In this document: one piece after another, positions 44,934 through 54,039 of the stretch
Numbering within the stretch: position 1 is the first letter of the stretch
Layout: each line of letters begins with the position of its first letter
NCBI RefSeq assembly: GCF_001463705.1
Contig: NZ_BBWH01000004.1
Span: 178,412 to 242,411 of the forward strand
Length of the DNA: 64,000 nucleotides
Direction of reading: 5' to 3'
Source of the DNA: Aureimonas sp. AU12
Lineage (GTDB): Bacteria > Pseudomonadota > Alphaproteobacteria > Rhizobiales > Rhizobiaceae
Position numbers and translations under genes: made by a program
The notes under the pieces: model-generated
The model's input: the letters and a program-made list of their open reading frames with translations, nothing else
What the model was told of the DNA's origin: nothing
The model's database searches: none

Positions 44934-45620
44934 ATGAGTGACTTCGTCGTTTCGCCGTTCCCGACCCCCTTCGTGCCGGTGGGCGGCGGCGGCCGCTTTC
45001 CCGTGCGCCGCATCTTCTGCGTCGGGCGCAACTATGCCGACCACGCGCGCGAGATGGGAAGCGATCCCGAGCGCGAACCGCCCTTCTTCTTCACCAAGCC
45101 CGCCGACGCGGTCCTGATTTCGGGCGCGGCGATGCCCTACCCGTCGCAGACCGCGAACCTGCATTTCGAACTCGAACTCGTGCTGGCCATCGGCACGGCC
45201 GGCAGCGCCATCTCGGCCGGCAACGCGCTCGACCACATCTTCGGCTACGCCGTCGGCCTCGACATGACCCGGCGCGACCTGCAGGACGCCGCCAAGAAGA
45301 CCGGGCGGCCGTGGGACATGGCGAAGGGCTTCGACGCCTCGGTCCCGATCGGCGAGATCGCCCCGGCCTCGCGCATCGGTCACCCGGCCTCCGGGCTGAT
45401 CGAACTGCGCGTCGGCGAGGCGGTGCGCCAGTCCTCGGACCTCTCGATGATGATCTGGAGCGTGCCCGAGATCATCGCCCACCTCTCCGCGCTCGTGCGG
45501 CTTGAGCCCGGCGATCTCGTGATGACGGGAACGCCCGGCGGGGTCGGCGCGGTCACGCCCGGTGATCGTCTGTCCGGGCGGATCGAAGGCGTCGGTTCGG
45601 TCGAGACGACGATCGCCTGA
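44934..45620 (+). CDS. Fumarylacetoacetate-hydrolase family protein (fumarylpyruvate-hydrolase-like)
   Basis: FAH-fold enzyme of 228 residues without the N-terminal cap of the 282-residue hydrolase at 3017. It shows FCVGRNYADHAREMGSDP, FFFTKPADAV, metal ligands in HFELELVLAIG, AKGFDASVPIG and MTGTPGGVGAVTPGD. The compact size matches fumarylpyruvate hydrolases (NagK-type, gentisate route) and oxaloacetate-tautomerase-like FAHD1 proteins. ATG 44934 is chosen because homology starts there; AAGGA is 11 bases upstream. It follows the SDR by 112 bases. No ring-cleaving dioxygenase is adjacent, so a gentisate pathway is not supported here. Confidence 0.8.
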   Translation: MSDFVVSPFPTPFVPVGGGGRFPVRRIFCVGRNYADHAREMGSDPEREPPFFFTKPADAVLISGAAMPYPSQTANLHFELELVLAIGTAGSAISAGNALDHIFGYAVGLDMTRRDLQDAAKKTGRPWDMAKGFDASVPIGEIAPASRIGHPASGLIELRVGEAVRQSSDLSMMIWSVPEIIAHLSALVRLEPGDLVMTGTPGGVGAVTPGDRLSGRIEGVGSVETTIA

Positions 45621-45639
45621 GACCTAGAAGCCTCAGGCG
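45614..45639. terminator. Bidirectional hairpin overlapping two stop codons
   Basis: CGCCTGAG (45614-45621) and CTCAGGCG (45632-45639) are perfect arms around 10 bases. The arms overlap the TGA of the FAH-family gene and the stop of the convergent carboxypeptidase gene. It is probably a shared terminator, though no T-tract is present. Confidence 0.5.
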
Positions 45640-46532
45640 GCGGGGCCGAGATAGGTGTCAACCAGCTGCTCGACGCGTGCATCCCGCGCACGTCCCGTCG
45701 CCCCGCCGATCACCACCACGATGACGCCCTTAGCCCCACGCCGGGCGCTGGCGACGAGGTTGAAGCCGCTGTCGCCGATGAAACCGGTCTTCATGCCGTC
45801 GATGCCCGCCACCTTGCCGAGCAGCTTGTTCGTCGAGACGTAGTGCCGCCCCGCATAGTCGAAGGCCGGCGTCGCGAAGAGCGACACGTATTGCGGAAAG
45901 CGGCGGCGGATCTGCAGGGCAAGGATGCCCATGTCGCGCGCGGTCGTGATCTGCAGGGGATCAGGCAGGCCCGACGGATTGTCGAAATTGGTGCGGGTCA
46001 TGCCGAGCTGGCGAGCCTTGCCGGTCATCTGCCGTGCGAAGGCTTCTTCGGAGCCCGCAAGGTTCTCGGCGGTGATCGACGCCACGTCGTTGGCCGACTT
46101 CACCGCCATCGCCAGCATGGCATCGCGCACGCGGATCGTCTCGCCCGGCCTCAAGCCCAGTTTCGAGGGCGGCTTGGCGGCGGCCGCCGGAGAGACGACG
46201 AAGGCGTCGTCGAGCTTCACCTTGCCCGTCTCCAGCGCTTCCAGCAGCAGGTAGATCGTCATCAGCTTGGTGAGCGAGGCGGGATGGCGCAGGCCGTCGG
46301 CGTCCTCGTCGTAGAGCACCCGGCCCGTGTCGGTGTCGATGACGATCGCCGCGGGCGTGCGGATCGGCACCTCCTCGCCATAGGCGAGCGCCGGCGCCTT
46401 CGACAGCGGCATGATATCGTTGCGCGAGAGATCGACCGACTGGCAGGCAGTGAGCGACAGGACGAGCGCGAGCGACGCGAGACGCCGCAGGCCGCGCCCG
46501 GCGACAGCACGTTGGATAAGGCGAAGGGGCAA
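45633..46532 (-). CDS. D-alanyl-D-alanine carboxypeptidase (peptidase S11), probable lipoprotein
   Basis: Penicillin-binding-type carboxypeptidase that trims stem peptides in the periplasm. With the TTG start at 46532 it is 299 residues. The first 29 form a lipoprotein signal ending LSLTAC, with lipidated Cys30. The catalytic triad motifs are SLTK (S86 and K89), SAN (146-148) and KTG (248-250). The C-terminal beta-rich PBP5 domain and amphipathic membrane anchor are missing; the protein ends shortly after VIVVVIGG. The start is tentative: no ATG lies upstream in frame before the lipobox. It converges with the FAH-family gene; the upstream gene is divergent. Confidence 0.82.
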   Translation of the reverse strand: MPLRLIQRAVAGRGLRRLASLALVLSLTACQSVDLSRNDIMPLSKAPALAYGEEVPIRTPAAIVIDTDTGRVLYDEDADGLRHPASLTKLMTIYLLLEALETGKVKLDDAFVVSPAAAAKPPSKLGLRPGETIRVRDAMLAMAVKSANDVASITAENLAGSEEAFARQMTGKARQLGMTRTNFDNPSGLPDPLQITTARDMGILALQIRRRFPQYVSLFATPAFDYAGRHYVSTNKLLGKVAGIDGMKTGFIGDSGFNLVASARRGAKGVIVVVIGGATGRARDARVEQLVDTYLGPAA

Positions 46533-46754
46533 GGGCGGGATCTCTGCGAGGGACCGGGACCGGCGCCCTGCGGCGCGCGGCCCATCGATAGGCCAGACGA
46601 ACGGCTTTCGTCCAGATCCATCGCGCGCGAGCCTTCCGCGGGGCTGTCCTCCCCGATCGTATGTCCCATTTAGGGATGCGTGGACGCCAGGCGGATCGCG
46701 GCGAAGCGGCCGCGGGGCCGGCCGGCGCCGCGTCACGAAAGGGATAAACGGATC

Positions 46755-47603
46755 ATGGCATCGGACACGACCCCCGTCTGGTTCATCACGGGCTGCTCCA
46801 CCGGCTTCGGCCTCGAACTCGCCAAGCTGGTGCTCGCCCGCGGCTGGCGCGCCGCTGTCACCGCGCGCGACAAAAGCCGCCTCGCCGACCTCGTCTCGGG
46901 CGCCGGAGATCGCGCGCTGGCGCTCAGCCTCGACGTGACCGACCCGATGGCGATCGACGCCGCCGTGAAGGCCACGGAAGAGCGGTTCGGCCGCATCGAC
47001 GTGCTCGTCAACAATGCCGGCTACGGCTATCAGGCCTCGATCGAGGAAGGCGACGACCGCGAGATCCGCGACCAGTTCGACGCCAACGTCTTCGGCCTCT
47101 TCGCGATGACCCGCGCCGTGCTGCCGCTGATGCGCGCCCAGCGCAGCGGCCACGTCCTGAACCTCACCTCGCAGGCCGGCTTCATCGGCTTTCCCGGCTC
47201 GGGCTACTACGCGGCCACCAAGCATGCGGTGGAGGGCTTCTCCGATGCGCTCGCCGCCGAGGGCAAGCCGCTCGGTATCCACGTCACCTGCGTCGCGCCC
47301 GGCCCGTTCCGCACCGACTGGGCCGGCCGTTCGCTGCGCCAGACGCCGAACCGCATCGAGGACTATGCCGACACCGCCGGCAAGCGCCTCAAGGGCACGG
47401 CCGACATCAGCGGCAAGCAGGCGGGCGATCCCGTGCGCGCCGGCGAGGCGATGATCGAGGTCACGCAGCGCACCGATCCGCCGCGCCATCTCGTGCTCGG
47501 CAAGATCGCCTACGAGGGCGTCACGGCCAAGCTGAAGGAACGGCTGGCCGAGATCGAGGGATTGAAGGACCTCAGCATCGGCACCGACTTCCCCGACGCC
47601 TGA
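46755..47603 (+). CDS. SDR-family oxidoreductase
   Basis: Short-chain dehydrogenase of 282 residues with the motif FITGCSTGFGLELAKLVL (the GCSTGFG variant is typical of a subgroup annotated as oxidoreductases with retinol/steroid-dehydrogenase-like sequence), VNNAGYGYQ (about 84), catalytic Ser in NLTSQAG, and Tyr/Lys in YYAATKHAVEGFSDAL (about 153). ATG 46755 begins the conserved sequence; the ribosome site is weak. The gene is divergent from the D-Ala-D-Ala carboxypeptidase and convergent with the cell-wall hydrolase, so it is monocistronic. The substrate is not predicted. Confidence 0.8.
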   Translation: MASDTTPVWFITGCSTGFGLELAKLVLARGWRAAVTARDKSRLADLVSGAGDRALALSLDVTDPMAIDAAVKATEERFGRIDVLVNNAGYGYQASIEEGDDREIRDQFDANVFGLFAMTRAVLPLMRAQRSGHVLNLTSQAGFIGFPGSGYYAATKHAVEGFSDALAAEGKPLGIHVTCVAPGPFRTDWAGRSLRQTPNRIEDYADTAGKRLKGTADISGKQAGDPVRAGEAMIEVTQRTDPPRHLVLGKIAYEGVTAKLKERLAEIEGLKDLSIGTDFPDA

Positions 47604-47632
47604 CGCCATGCCGAAACCAGCCGGGCGACGCG

Positions 47633-48352
47633 CTATCCGCCGCTCTGCTGGATCAGGTCCTCGATGCTCATCTCTTGCATCGCCGCGCCGTTCGGAACGA
47701 TCGAAGCCACACGGGCCGGCGCCACCGCGACCGGCCGCACGGCGGCGACACGTCGCGAAACGCGCGGCTCCGTGCCGCTCGCGACGACGACAGGCGCGGC
47801 CCGTGCCGGCGCGGCGGCAACCGCCACCGCCCGCTCGGGCGGGTTGAACGGCAGGCGGCCCTCGCGCTCGGCCTTCTCGCGCTCGGCGACCATCGTCTGC
47901 GTGACGTTGGCGTTCTTGCGCTTCTCGTAGAAGGCGTTGCCACCCTGGATCGTGAGGTACTGCATGTTGCTGTAGGGGTAGGAATAGCCGGCGGTGTGGA
48001 AGAACATCGCCCGCTGCACGCGCGGATGGCGCTGGCCACGGATCACCTGGCGCGCCGTCGAGACCGCCAGATCCTTCCCCTTGCCCATCGGCTTCGACAG
48101 GACGCCGGGAGCGAACTGGTTCTTTTGGCCGACGACGCCGCAGACGGATTGAGGGTACTTGCCCGATTCCAGCCGGTTCATCACCACCGTCCCGACCGCC
48201 ATCATCCCCTCGGGGCTGGAGCGGTTGGACTCGAAATACATGGCCCGCGCCAGGCACTCCTCCGAACTCATCACCTTCACCCGCGCGCAGCCGCCGGCCA
48301 TCAGGAGGGCCGACAGCGCCAGAAGCATGGGGATGGCGCGGGAGCGAGGCAT
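47633..48352 (-). CDS. SleB-family cell-wall hydrolase lipoprotein
   Basis: Peptidoglycan hydrolase of 239 residues. Residues 1-21 are a lipoprotein signal with lipobox LMAGGC (Cys22). The hydrolase-2 domain (about 30-140) has the catalytic glutamate in EECLARAMYFESNRSSPEGM, GTVVMNRLES, NQFAPGVL and AMFFHTAGYSYPY. The last 80 residues are Ala/Val/Arg-rich low complexity with no known fold, perhaps a periplasmic linker. ATG 48352 is used; an internal Met at residue 9 is a possible alternative start. It is followed on the same strand, after 156 bases, by no partner. It probably acts in cell-wall remodelling. Confidence 0.85.
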   Translation of the reverse strand: MPRSRAIPMLLALSALLMAGGCARVKVMSSEECLARAMYFESNRSSPEGMMAVGTVVMNRLESGKYPQSVCGVVGQKNQFAPGVLSKPMGKGKDLAVSTARQVIRGQRHPRVQRAMFFHTAGYSYPYSNMQYLTIQGGNAFYEKRKNANVTQTMVAEREKAEREGRLPFNPPERAVAVAAAPARAAPVVVASGTEPRVSRRVAAVRPVAVAPARVASIVPNGAAMQEMSIEDLIQQSGG

Positions 48353-48508
48353 GGCGTGTCCGGGACGGTTCGTTCGAACCGGAATTTTCCCACGCGGATG
48401 CTTAACGGGTGATGACCGACAGGCGCATCGTTCACAGCCCCGTTCACACGAAATGCCGCCCCGCGCGAACGGGACGGCCTTCGATGACGATCGGGTTGGG
48501 AAAGGCGA

Positions 48509-49486
48509 CTAGAGAAGCGCCTTCACCGCCTCACGCTCTTCGGCGAGTTCCGCCACGGTCTTGTCGAGCATCTCGCGGGCGAAGCCGTCGACCGTCAGGC
48601 CGGTGACGCGCTCGTACTGGCCGTCCTTGCAGACCACGGGAACGCCGCACATCAGGCCCTCGGGGATGCCGTAGGAGCCGTCCGACGAGATGCCCATCGA
48701 CACCCAGTCGCCGTCCGAACCCGAGATCCAGTCGCGCATGTGGTCGATCGCAGCATTGGCCGCGGAGGCTGCCGACGAAGCGCCGCGCGCTTCGATGATC
48801 GCCGTGCCGCGCTTGGCGACGGTCGGGATCAGCGTCTCCTTGTACCAGGTCTCGTCGCCGATCACCTCGGCAAGCTTCTTGCCGTCGGCGGTCGCGTTGG
48901 ACCAGTCGGCGAACATCGTCGGCGAGTGGTTGCCCCAGACCACGAACTTCTCGATCGCATCGACGCCGACGCCGGCCTTCTTGGCGAACTGGGTCAGCGC
49001 GCGGTTGTGGTCGAGGCGCAGCATCGCCGTGACGTTCTCGGTCGGGAAGTCCTTGGCGTTGGCAGCGAGGATCATCGCGTTGGTGTTGGCGGGGTTGCCG
49101 ACCACGATCACCTTGGCTTCGCGCTTGGCCGCCTCGTTAAGAGCCCGCCCTTGCGTGCGAAAAATCTCGGCATTGGCGTTGAGGAGGTCGCGGCGTTCCA
49201 TGCCGGCCGAGCGCGGACGCGAGCCGACGAAGAAGCCGGCGTCGATGTCGCGGAAGGCGGTGGCGGGATCGTCTGTGATCACGACGTCCTGCAGCAGCGG
49301 GAAGGCGCAGTCTTCCAGTTCCATGACGACGCCCTGCACGGCCTTCTGGGCCTGCGGCAGGTCGAGAAGCTGCAGGATGACGGGCGTGTCCTTGCCGTAG
49401 ACGTCGCCGTTGGCGAGGCGGAACAGCAGGGAGTAGCAGATCTGGCCGGCCGCGCCGGTGACGGCGATGCGCTTGGGCTGGGTCAT
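48509..49486 (-). CDS. mdh: Malate dehydrogenase (NAD, cytosolic-like type)
   Basis: Oxidises malate to oxaloacetate with NAD+ in the TCA cycle, 325 residues. The sequence is the two-domain type related to animal cytosolic MDH, Thermus and Mycobacterium, not the LDH-like MDH more common in alphaproteobacteria. Motifs are [19 protein letters not shown], the substrate arginine loop [15 protein letters not shown] (about 90), VGNPANTNA (about 128), catalytic Asp/His in RLDHNRA and WGNHSPT (about 158 and 185). The third position of the NAD loop is Cys in place of Gly. It is divergent from the ClC channel gene. Confidence 0.93.
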   Translation of the reverse strand: MTQPKRIAVTGAAGQICYSLLFRLANGDVYGKDTPVILQLLDLPQAQKAVQGVVMELEDCAFPLLQDVVITDDPATAFRDIDAGFFVGSRPRSAGMERRDLLNANAEIFRTQGRALNEAAKREAKVIVVGNPANTNAMILAANAKDFPTENVTAMLRLDHNRALTQFAKKAGVGVDAIEKFVVWGNHSPTMFADWSNATADGKKLAEVIGDETWYKETLIPTVAKRGTAIIEARGASSAASAANAAIDHMRDWISGSDGDWVSMGISSDGSYGIPEGLMCGVPVVCKDGQYERVTGLTVDGFAREMLDKTVAELAEEREAVKALL

Positions 49487-49663
49487 CGGATACCTTTCGC
49501 TGAAATGGAACGGGTCGCTGGAAGGGAACGGGTGGTCTCGGTGGCACGCACTACCGCGATTGCGAAGCCCGATCCACGACGAAATGCTGCAAAGCCCGCC
49601 GGAAGCTCGCCACGGCCGAATTCAATCGATACGACGTTCCGAACGACCGGCAGGACAGTCCGC

Positions 49664-51424
49664 ATGAGCATCGCCATCGACGAATCGCCCGCCCTGCCCG
49701 GCCCGAAGGAAACGCTGCGTCGCTTCTTCCGTCGCAGCGAGACGTGGTTCGTGCTCCTGGCCTCGGTGGTGGGCGCGGCTGCCGGCGCGCTGACGGTGGC
49801 GATCGGCACGCTCGCCCATCTGTTCCAGGCGGTGCTCTTCTCGCTGCCGGCCGACGCGCGCCTCAGCGCCATGCCCTCGCTGACGCCGCTGCAACTGGCG
49901 GTCCTGCCGCTCGGCGGCGCGATCCTCGCGGCCTTCGGCCTCATCGTGCGCGCCCGTCGCCGGGCGCTCGTCGATGCCGTCGAGGCCAACGCGCTGCATG
50001 GCGGGCGCATGTCGGTGCGCGACAGCCTCGTGATTTCCGGCCAGACGGTGCTGTCGAACGGCTTCGGCGCCTCGGTCGGGCTCGAAGCCGCCTATGCGCA
50101 GATGGGGGGCGCGGCGGCCTCGATCGGCGGACGGGCATTCGCGCTCCGCCGCGCCGACTTCCGCACGCTCGTCGGGGCCGGCGCGGGCGCGGGCATCGCC
50201 GCCGCGTTCGGGGCGCCGCTGGTCGGCGCCTTCTATGCGTTCGAGATCGTCATCGGCGCCTATACGCCGGCCGCGATCGCGCCCGTGGCCGCTGCCGCCC
50301 TGTCGGGCTCGCTCGTCGCCAAGGCGCTCGGCGCCGAACCCTATGTCCTCGCCGTCCATATGGGCTCGGCGCTCGGCACCGCCGACTATCTCGTCTATGC
50401 GCTGCTCGGCGCGCTCGCGGCCCTCGTTGGCATCGCGCTGATGCGCGCGGTCGCGCTGGTGGAAGCAAAGACGCGGCCGGCCTGGCTGCCGCGCTGGATG
50501 CGCCCGGCCATCGGCGGCGCGCTGCTGATCCCGATCGCGATCGTCTCGCCGCAGGCCCTCTCGGCCGGCCACGGCGCGCTGCATCTCGACATCGGCGCGG
50601 GAGCCGGCCTCTCGCTCCTCGCCACCGTCTTCCTCGCCAAGTGCCTCGCCTCGATCGTCTCGCTCGGCTTCGGCTTTCGCGGCGGCCTGTTCTTCGCCTC
50701 GCTGTTTCTCGGCACGCTGCTCGGCCATCTCTTCGCGGGCATCCTGGCGCTCGTCGCCGGCACCCCGATCGTCGACGGCGGCGACGCCGCGGTGGTCGGC
50801 ATGGCGGCGCTCGCCGTCGCCGTGATCGGCGGTCCAATGACGATGGCCATGCTCGTGCTGGAGACGACGCAGGACTTCACCCTCACCGGCGCGGTGCTCG
50901 CCGCCTCGCTCGTCGCCTCCACCATCGTGCGCGAGAGCTTCGGCTATTCCTTCTCCACTTGGCGGCTGCACCTGCGCGGGGAGACGATCAAGAGTGCCCG
51001 CGACGTTGGCTGGGTGAAGACGCTGACCGCCGGCCGGATGATGCGGCGCGACGCCCGCTCGGCGCCCGCCGGCACCACGATCGCCGAGTTCCGCCGGCGC
51101 TTTCCGCTGGGCTCCACCAGCCGCGTGGTGCTGACCGGCGAGGACGGGCGCTATCTCGGCATCGTCGTCACCGCCGCCGCCTATGCCGAGAACGTCGAAC
51201 TCGACACGAGCGTCGAGGCGCTGGCGGGCACGAAGACGCGGGTGCTGGCGCCCGAGAACGACATCGGCGTCGTCATGGCCACCTTCGACGATGCCGGAAC
51301 CGACGAACTGGCGATCGTGGATCGCGACGGGCAGGTGCTCGGCTTCCTGTCGGAAACCTATGTGCGCAAGCGCTATGCCGAGGAGTTGGAAAAGGCGCAG
51401 CGCGACTTTTACGGGGAGCGTTGA
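49664..51424 (+). CDS. ClC-family chloride channel/transporter with C-terminal CBS region
   Basis: Integral membrane protein of 586 residues. About eleven to twelve hydrophobic segments lie in residues 25-430, and a cytoplasmic CBS-pair-like region follows (about 450-575). Ion-path segments are diverged: the GREGP-type loop reads GFGASVGLEAAYAQMGG (about residue 130), and the GxFAP-type loop reads FGFRGGLFFASLFLGTLLG (about 340). The glutamate in VGLEAA is a candidate gating glutamate. The CBS part includes FPLGSTSRVVLTGEDGRYLGIV and VLGFLSETYVRKRY. ATG 49664 starts the aligned part. The transported ion may not be chloride. Confidence 0.85.
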   Translation: MSIAIDESPALPGPKETLRRFFRRSETWFVLLASVVGAAAGALTVAIGTLAHLFQAVLFSLPADARLSAMPSLTPLQLAVLPLGGAILAAFGLIVRARRRALVDAVEANALHGGRMSVRDSLVISGQTVLSNGFGASVGLEAAYAQMGGAAASIGGRAFALRRADFRTLVGAGAGAGIAAAFGAPLVGAFYAFEIVIGAYTPAAIAPVAAAALSGSLVAKALGAEPYVLAVHMGSALGTADYLVYALLGALAALVGIALMRAVALVEAKTRPAWLPRWMRPAIGGALLIPIAIVSPQALSAGHGALHLDIGAGAGLSLLATVFLAKCLASIVSLGFGFRGGLFFASLFLGTLLGHLFAGILALVAGTPIVDGGDAAVVGMAALAVAVIGGPMTMAMLVLETTQDFTLTGAVLAASLVASTIVRESFGYSFSTWRLHLRGETIKSARDVGWVKTLTAGRMMRRDARSAPAGTTIAEFRRRFPLGSTSRVVLTGEDGRYLGIVVTAAAYAENVELDTSVEALAGTKTRVLAPENDIGVVMATFDDAGTDELAIVDRDGQVLGFLSETYVRKRYAEELEKAQRDFYGER

Positions 51425-51508
51425 GCGCACGGCATGCCCTGCGGCGGTGGACTTGTGGCCGCCACGCGATAGCTTGCAGCAGCGCAGCACACTTATGCCG
51501 GAGCCCTC

Positions 51509-52420
51509 ATGACCGACCTCGTATCCCTTCGCGCCGGAGACCTCGCTCTCGATCTCGCGCCGAAGGTCGGCGGCGTCGTGGCCGGCTTCCGGCACGGCGC
51601 AACCGACATTCTTCGGCCGATGCCGGCCGAGGCGATCGCGCGCGGGCTGGTGCGCCAAAGCTCTTGCTACCCTCTCACGCCCTATTCCAACCGCATCGCC
51701 CATGGCCGCTTCGCGGTGGACGGGCAGACCCATCAGCTGACCCTGAACTTCGGCGATCACCCCCACTCGATCCACGGCAATGGCTGGCAGCGCATCTGGC
51801 AGGTGGAAGCGGCGAGCGAAACGAACGCGACGCTGACGCTCGACCACGTCCCGTTCGGCTTCGGCCCCGCCGGCTGGGACGGCTGGCCCTTCGCCTTTCG
51901 CGCCGTGCAGCGCTTTTCGCTGACCCCGGAGGCGATGAAGATCTCGATGGCAATCGAGAACCGCGACACCCGGCCGATGCCGGCGGGCCTCGGCTGGCAC
52001 CCCTATTTCAAGGCGCACGAAGGGGCGACGCTGGCCTTTTCGGCTGATGATGTCTGGCGCAACGGGCCGGACTCGCTTCCCGAAGAGCGCGTCGCCATCC
52101 CGCCCGCCTGGGACTACTCAGCCCCTCGCCTCCTCGGCGAGCCCAATCTCGACAACTGTTTCAACGGCTGGACGGGCGCGGCCGAGATGCGGTTCCCGAA
52201 CGAGGGTCTGTCCGTTCGCATGGAGGCGGGACCGGACGTCCGGCATCTCGTCGTCTACATCCCGACCGGCCGAGGCTTTTTCGCGGTGGAACCGGTGACC
52301 AACATGAACGATGCCGTCAACCGGATGGACGCGGTGGCAGATCACGGGTTGCGCATTCTCCAGCCGGGCGAGCAGATGGCGATTACCATGTCAATCGCCG
52401 TCACCATCCTCGCCCGGTAG
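51509..52420 (+). CDS. Aldose 1-epimerase family protein
   Basis: Galactose-mutarotase-fold enzyme of 303 residues that would interconvert aldose anomers. The substrate arginine is in TPYSNRIAHGRF (about residue 55), the acid/base histidines are in PHSIHGNGW (about 88) and GLGWHPYF (about 168), and a C-terminal glutamate is in FFAVEPVTNMND (about 257). It ends with a typical QPGEQMAITM strand. ATG 51509 lies 84 bases after the ClC gene. It is not adjacent to a specific sugar pathway, so the natural sugar is open. YeaD-like glucose-6-phosphate epimerases are a less likely alternative. Confidence 0.85.
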   Translation: MTDLVSLRAGDLALDLAPKVGGVVAGFRHGATDILRPMPAEAIARGLVRQSSCYPLTPYSNRIAHGRFAVDGQTHQLTLNFGDHPHSIHGNGWQRIWQVEAASETNATLTLDHVPFGFGPAGWDGWPFAFRAVQRFSLTPEAMKISMAIENRDTRPMPAGLGWHPYFKAHEGATLAFSADDVWRNGPDSLPEERVAIPPAWDYSAPRLLGEPNLDNCFNGWTGAAEMRFPNEGLSVRMEAGPDVRHLVVYIPTGRGFFAVEPVTNMNDAVNRMDAVADHGLRILQPGEQMAITMSIAVTILAR

Positions 52421-52548
52421 GATCGGCGGAAGATCGCGGGCGTTGGCGGGTTGCGGCTGCGGCTGTTCGCCCCCATCCTGACGATCAAACGATCAGCGCC
52501 GCACCCTCGAGACCGCCGCGGCGCATCCGAACCGAGAGGAATGCCACC

Positions 52549-54036
52549 ATGTCCGCAGCCGAAAAGATCACGCGCGCCGAGACGATCCAGCTCAAGGATC
52601 CCTCGCTCCTCGTCGACACGGCCTATCTCGCGGGCGAGTGGATCCCGGCGGGGGCGAAGGGCTTCGACGTGACCGACCCGTTCGACGGCTCGGTGATCGC
52701 GCGCCTGCCCGACCTCGGCGTCGAGGAGACCAAGCGCGCCATCGATGCCGCGGCCGCCGTTCAGAAGGAATGGGCGAAGACCACGGCGAAGGAGCGCGCC
52801 GGCGTCCTCAAGCGCTGGCATCAGCTCGTGCTCGACAATGCCGACGATCTCGCGGCCATCCTCACGGCCGAACAGGGCAAGCCGCTGGCGGAAGCCAAGG
52901 GCGAGGTCGTCTCGAACGCCGCCTATCTCGAATGGTTCGCCGAAGAGGCCAAGCGCATCGACGGCGAGATCATCCCCGGCGCCAATCCGGCCCAGCGCAT
53001 TCTCGTGCTGAAGCAGCCGGTCGGCGTCTGCGCCGCCATCACGCCGTGGAACTTCCCGAACGGAATGATCACCCGCAAGGTCGGCCCGGCGCTGGCCGCC
53101 GGCTGCACGGTGGTGCTGAAGCCCTCGGAGCTGACGCCCCTCTCGGCGCTGGCGCTGGCGGTTCTCGCCGAGCGCGCGGGCGTGCCGAAGGGCGCCTTCT
53201 CGGTCGTCACCACCACCGACGCCAAGGCCTTCGGCATGGAGGTCTGCAAGAACCCGACGGTGGCCAAGATCACCTTCACCGGCTCGACCAATGTCGGCCG
53301 CTGGCTGATGCGCGAGGGCGCCGACACGATCAAGCGCCTCTCGCTGGAGCTCGGCGGCAATGCGCCCTTCATCGTCTTCGACGATGCCGATCTCGACGCG
53401 GCGGCCGACGGGGCGCTCCTCTCGAAGTTCCGCAATGCCGGCCAGACCTGCGTCTGCGCCAACCGGATCTACGTGCAGGAGGGCGTCCTCGAAGCCTTCA
53501 CGCAGAAGCTGCTCGACCGGGTGGCGACGCTGAAGCTCGGACGCGGCACCGAGGCCGGCGTGACGCTCGGCCCGCTGGTGGACGAGCGAGCCATCGCCAA
53601 GATGGAGCGCCACCTCAACGATGCCGTCGAGAAGGGCGCCAAGGTGCTGACGGGCGGCCACCGTTCGCCGCTCGGGCCGACGCTCTACGAGCCGACGGTG
53701 ATCACCGGCGTCACGCAGGACATGATCCTGACGAAGGAAGAGACCTTCGCGCCGCTGGCGCCGATCATCTCGTTCAAGGACGAGGCGGACGTCATCGCCA
53801 TGGCCAACGATTCCGAGTTCGGCCTCGCCTCCTATTTCTACGCCCGCGACATGAAGCGCATCTTCACCGTCGCCGAGGCGCTGCAGTCGGGCATGGTCGG
53901 CGTCAACACCGGCGCACTCGCCAACGAGATGGCGCCCTTCGGCGGCGTCAAGCAGTCGGGTCTCGGCCGCGAGGGCTCGCACCACGGCATCGAGGGCTAT
54001 CTCGAACTGAAATACGTGGCGCTTTCAGGCCTCTGA
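52549..54036 (+). CDS. gabD: Succinate-semialdehyde dehydrogenase (NADP)
   Basis: Aldehyde dehydrogenase of 495 residues. It shows AAITPWNFPNGMITRKVGPALAAG, the catalytic glutamate in SLELGGNAP (about residue 267), the catalytic cysteine in NAGQTCVCANR (about 301; the CVCANR sequence is typical of GabD), and EETFAPLAP. GAGAGGAA precedes ATG 52549. Predicted to oxidise succinate semialdehyde to succinate in the GABA/4-aminobutyrate route. No GABA aminotransferase is adjacent. Glutarate-semialdehyde or 2-oxoglutarate-semialdehyde dehydrogenases are close relatives. It ends 3 bases before the convergent ROK regulator. Confidence 0.88.
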   Translation: MSAAEKITRAETIQLKDPSLLVDTAYLAGEWIPAGAKGFDVTDPFDGSVIARLPDLGVEETKRAIDAAAAVQKEWAKTTAKERAGVLKRWHQLVLDNADDLAAILTAEQGKPLAEAKGEVVSNAAYLEWFAEEAKRIDGEIIPGANPAQRILVLKQPVGVCAAITPWNFPNGMITRKVGPALAAGCTVVLKPSELTPLSALALAVLAERAGVPKGAFSVVTTTDAKAFGMEVCKNPTVAKITFTGSTNVGRWLMREGADTIKRLSLELGGNAPFIVFDDADLDAAADGALLSKFRNAGQTCVCANRIYVQEGVLEAFTQKLLDRVATLKLGRGTEAGVTLGPLVDERAIAKMERHLNDAVEKGAKVLTGGHRSPLGPTLYEPTVITGVTQDMILTKEETFAPLAPIISFKDEADVIAMANDSEFGLASYFYARDMKRIFTVAEALQSGMVGVNTGALANEMAPFGGVKQSGLGREGSHHGIEGYLELKYVALSGL

Positions 54037-54039
54037 GCC

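Noticed and set aside
45633..48257. An 874-residue open frame containing the D-Ala-D-Ala carboxypeptidase
   Set aside because: The upstream part runs antisense to the SDR gene (46755-47603) and through the cell-wall hydrolase; it has no protein-like composition.
48740..51424. An 894-residue frame extending the ClC protein N-terminally
   Set aside because: The extra 300 residues are antisense to malate dehydrogenase; the aligned protein starts at 49664.
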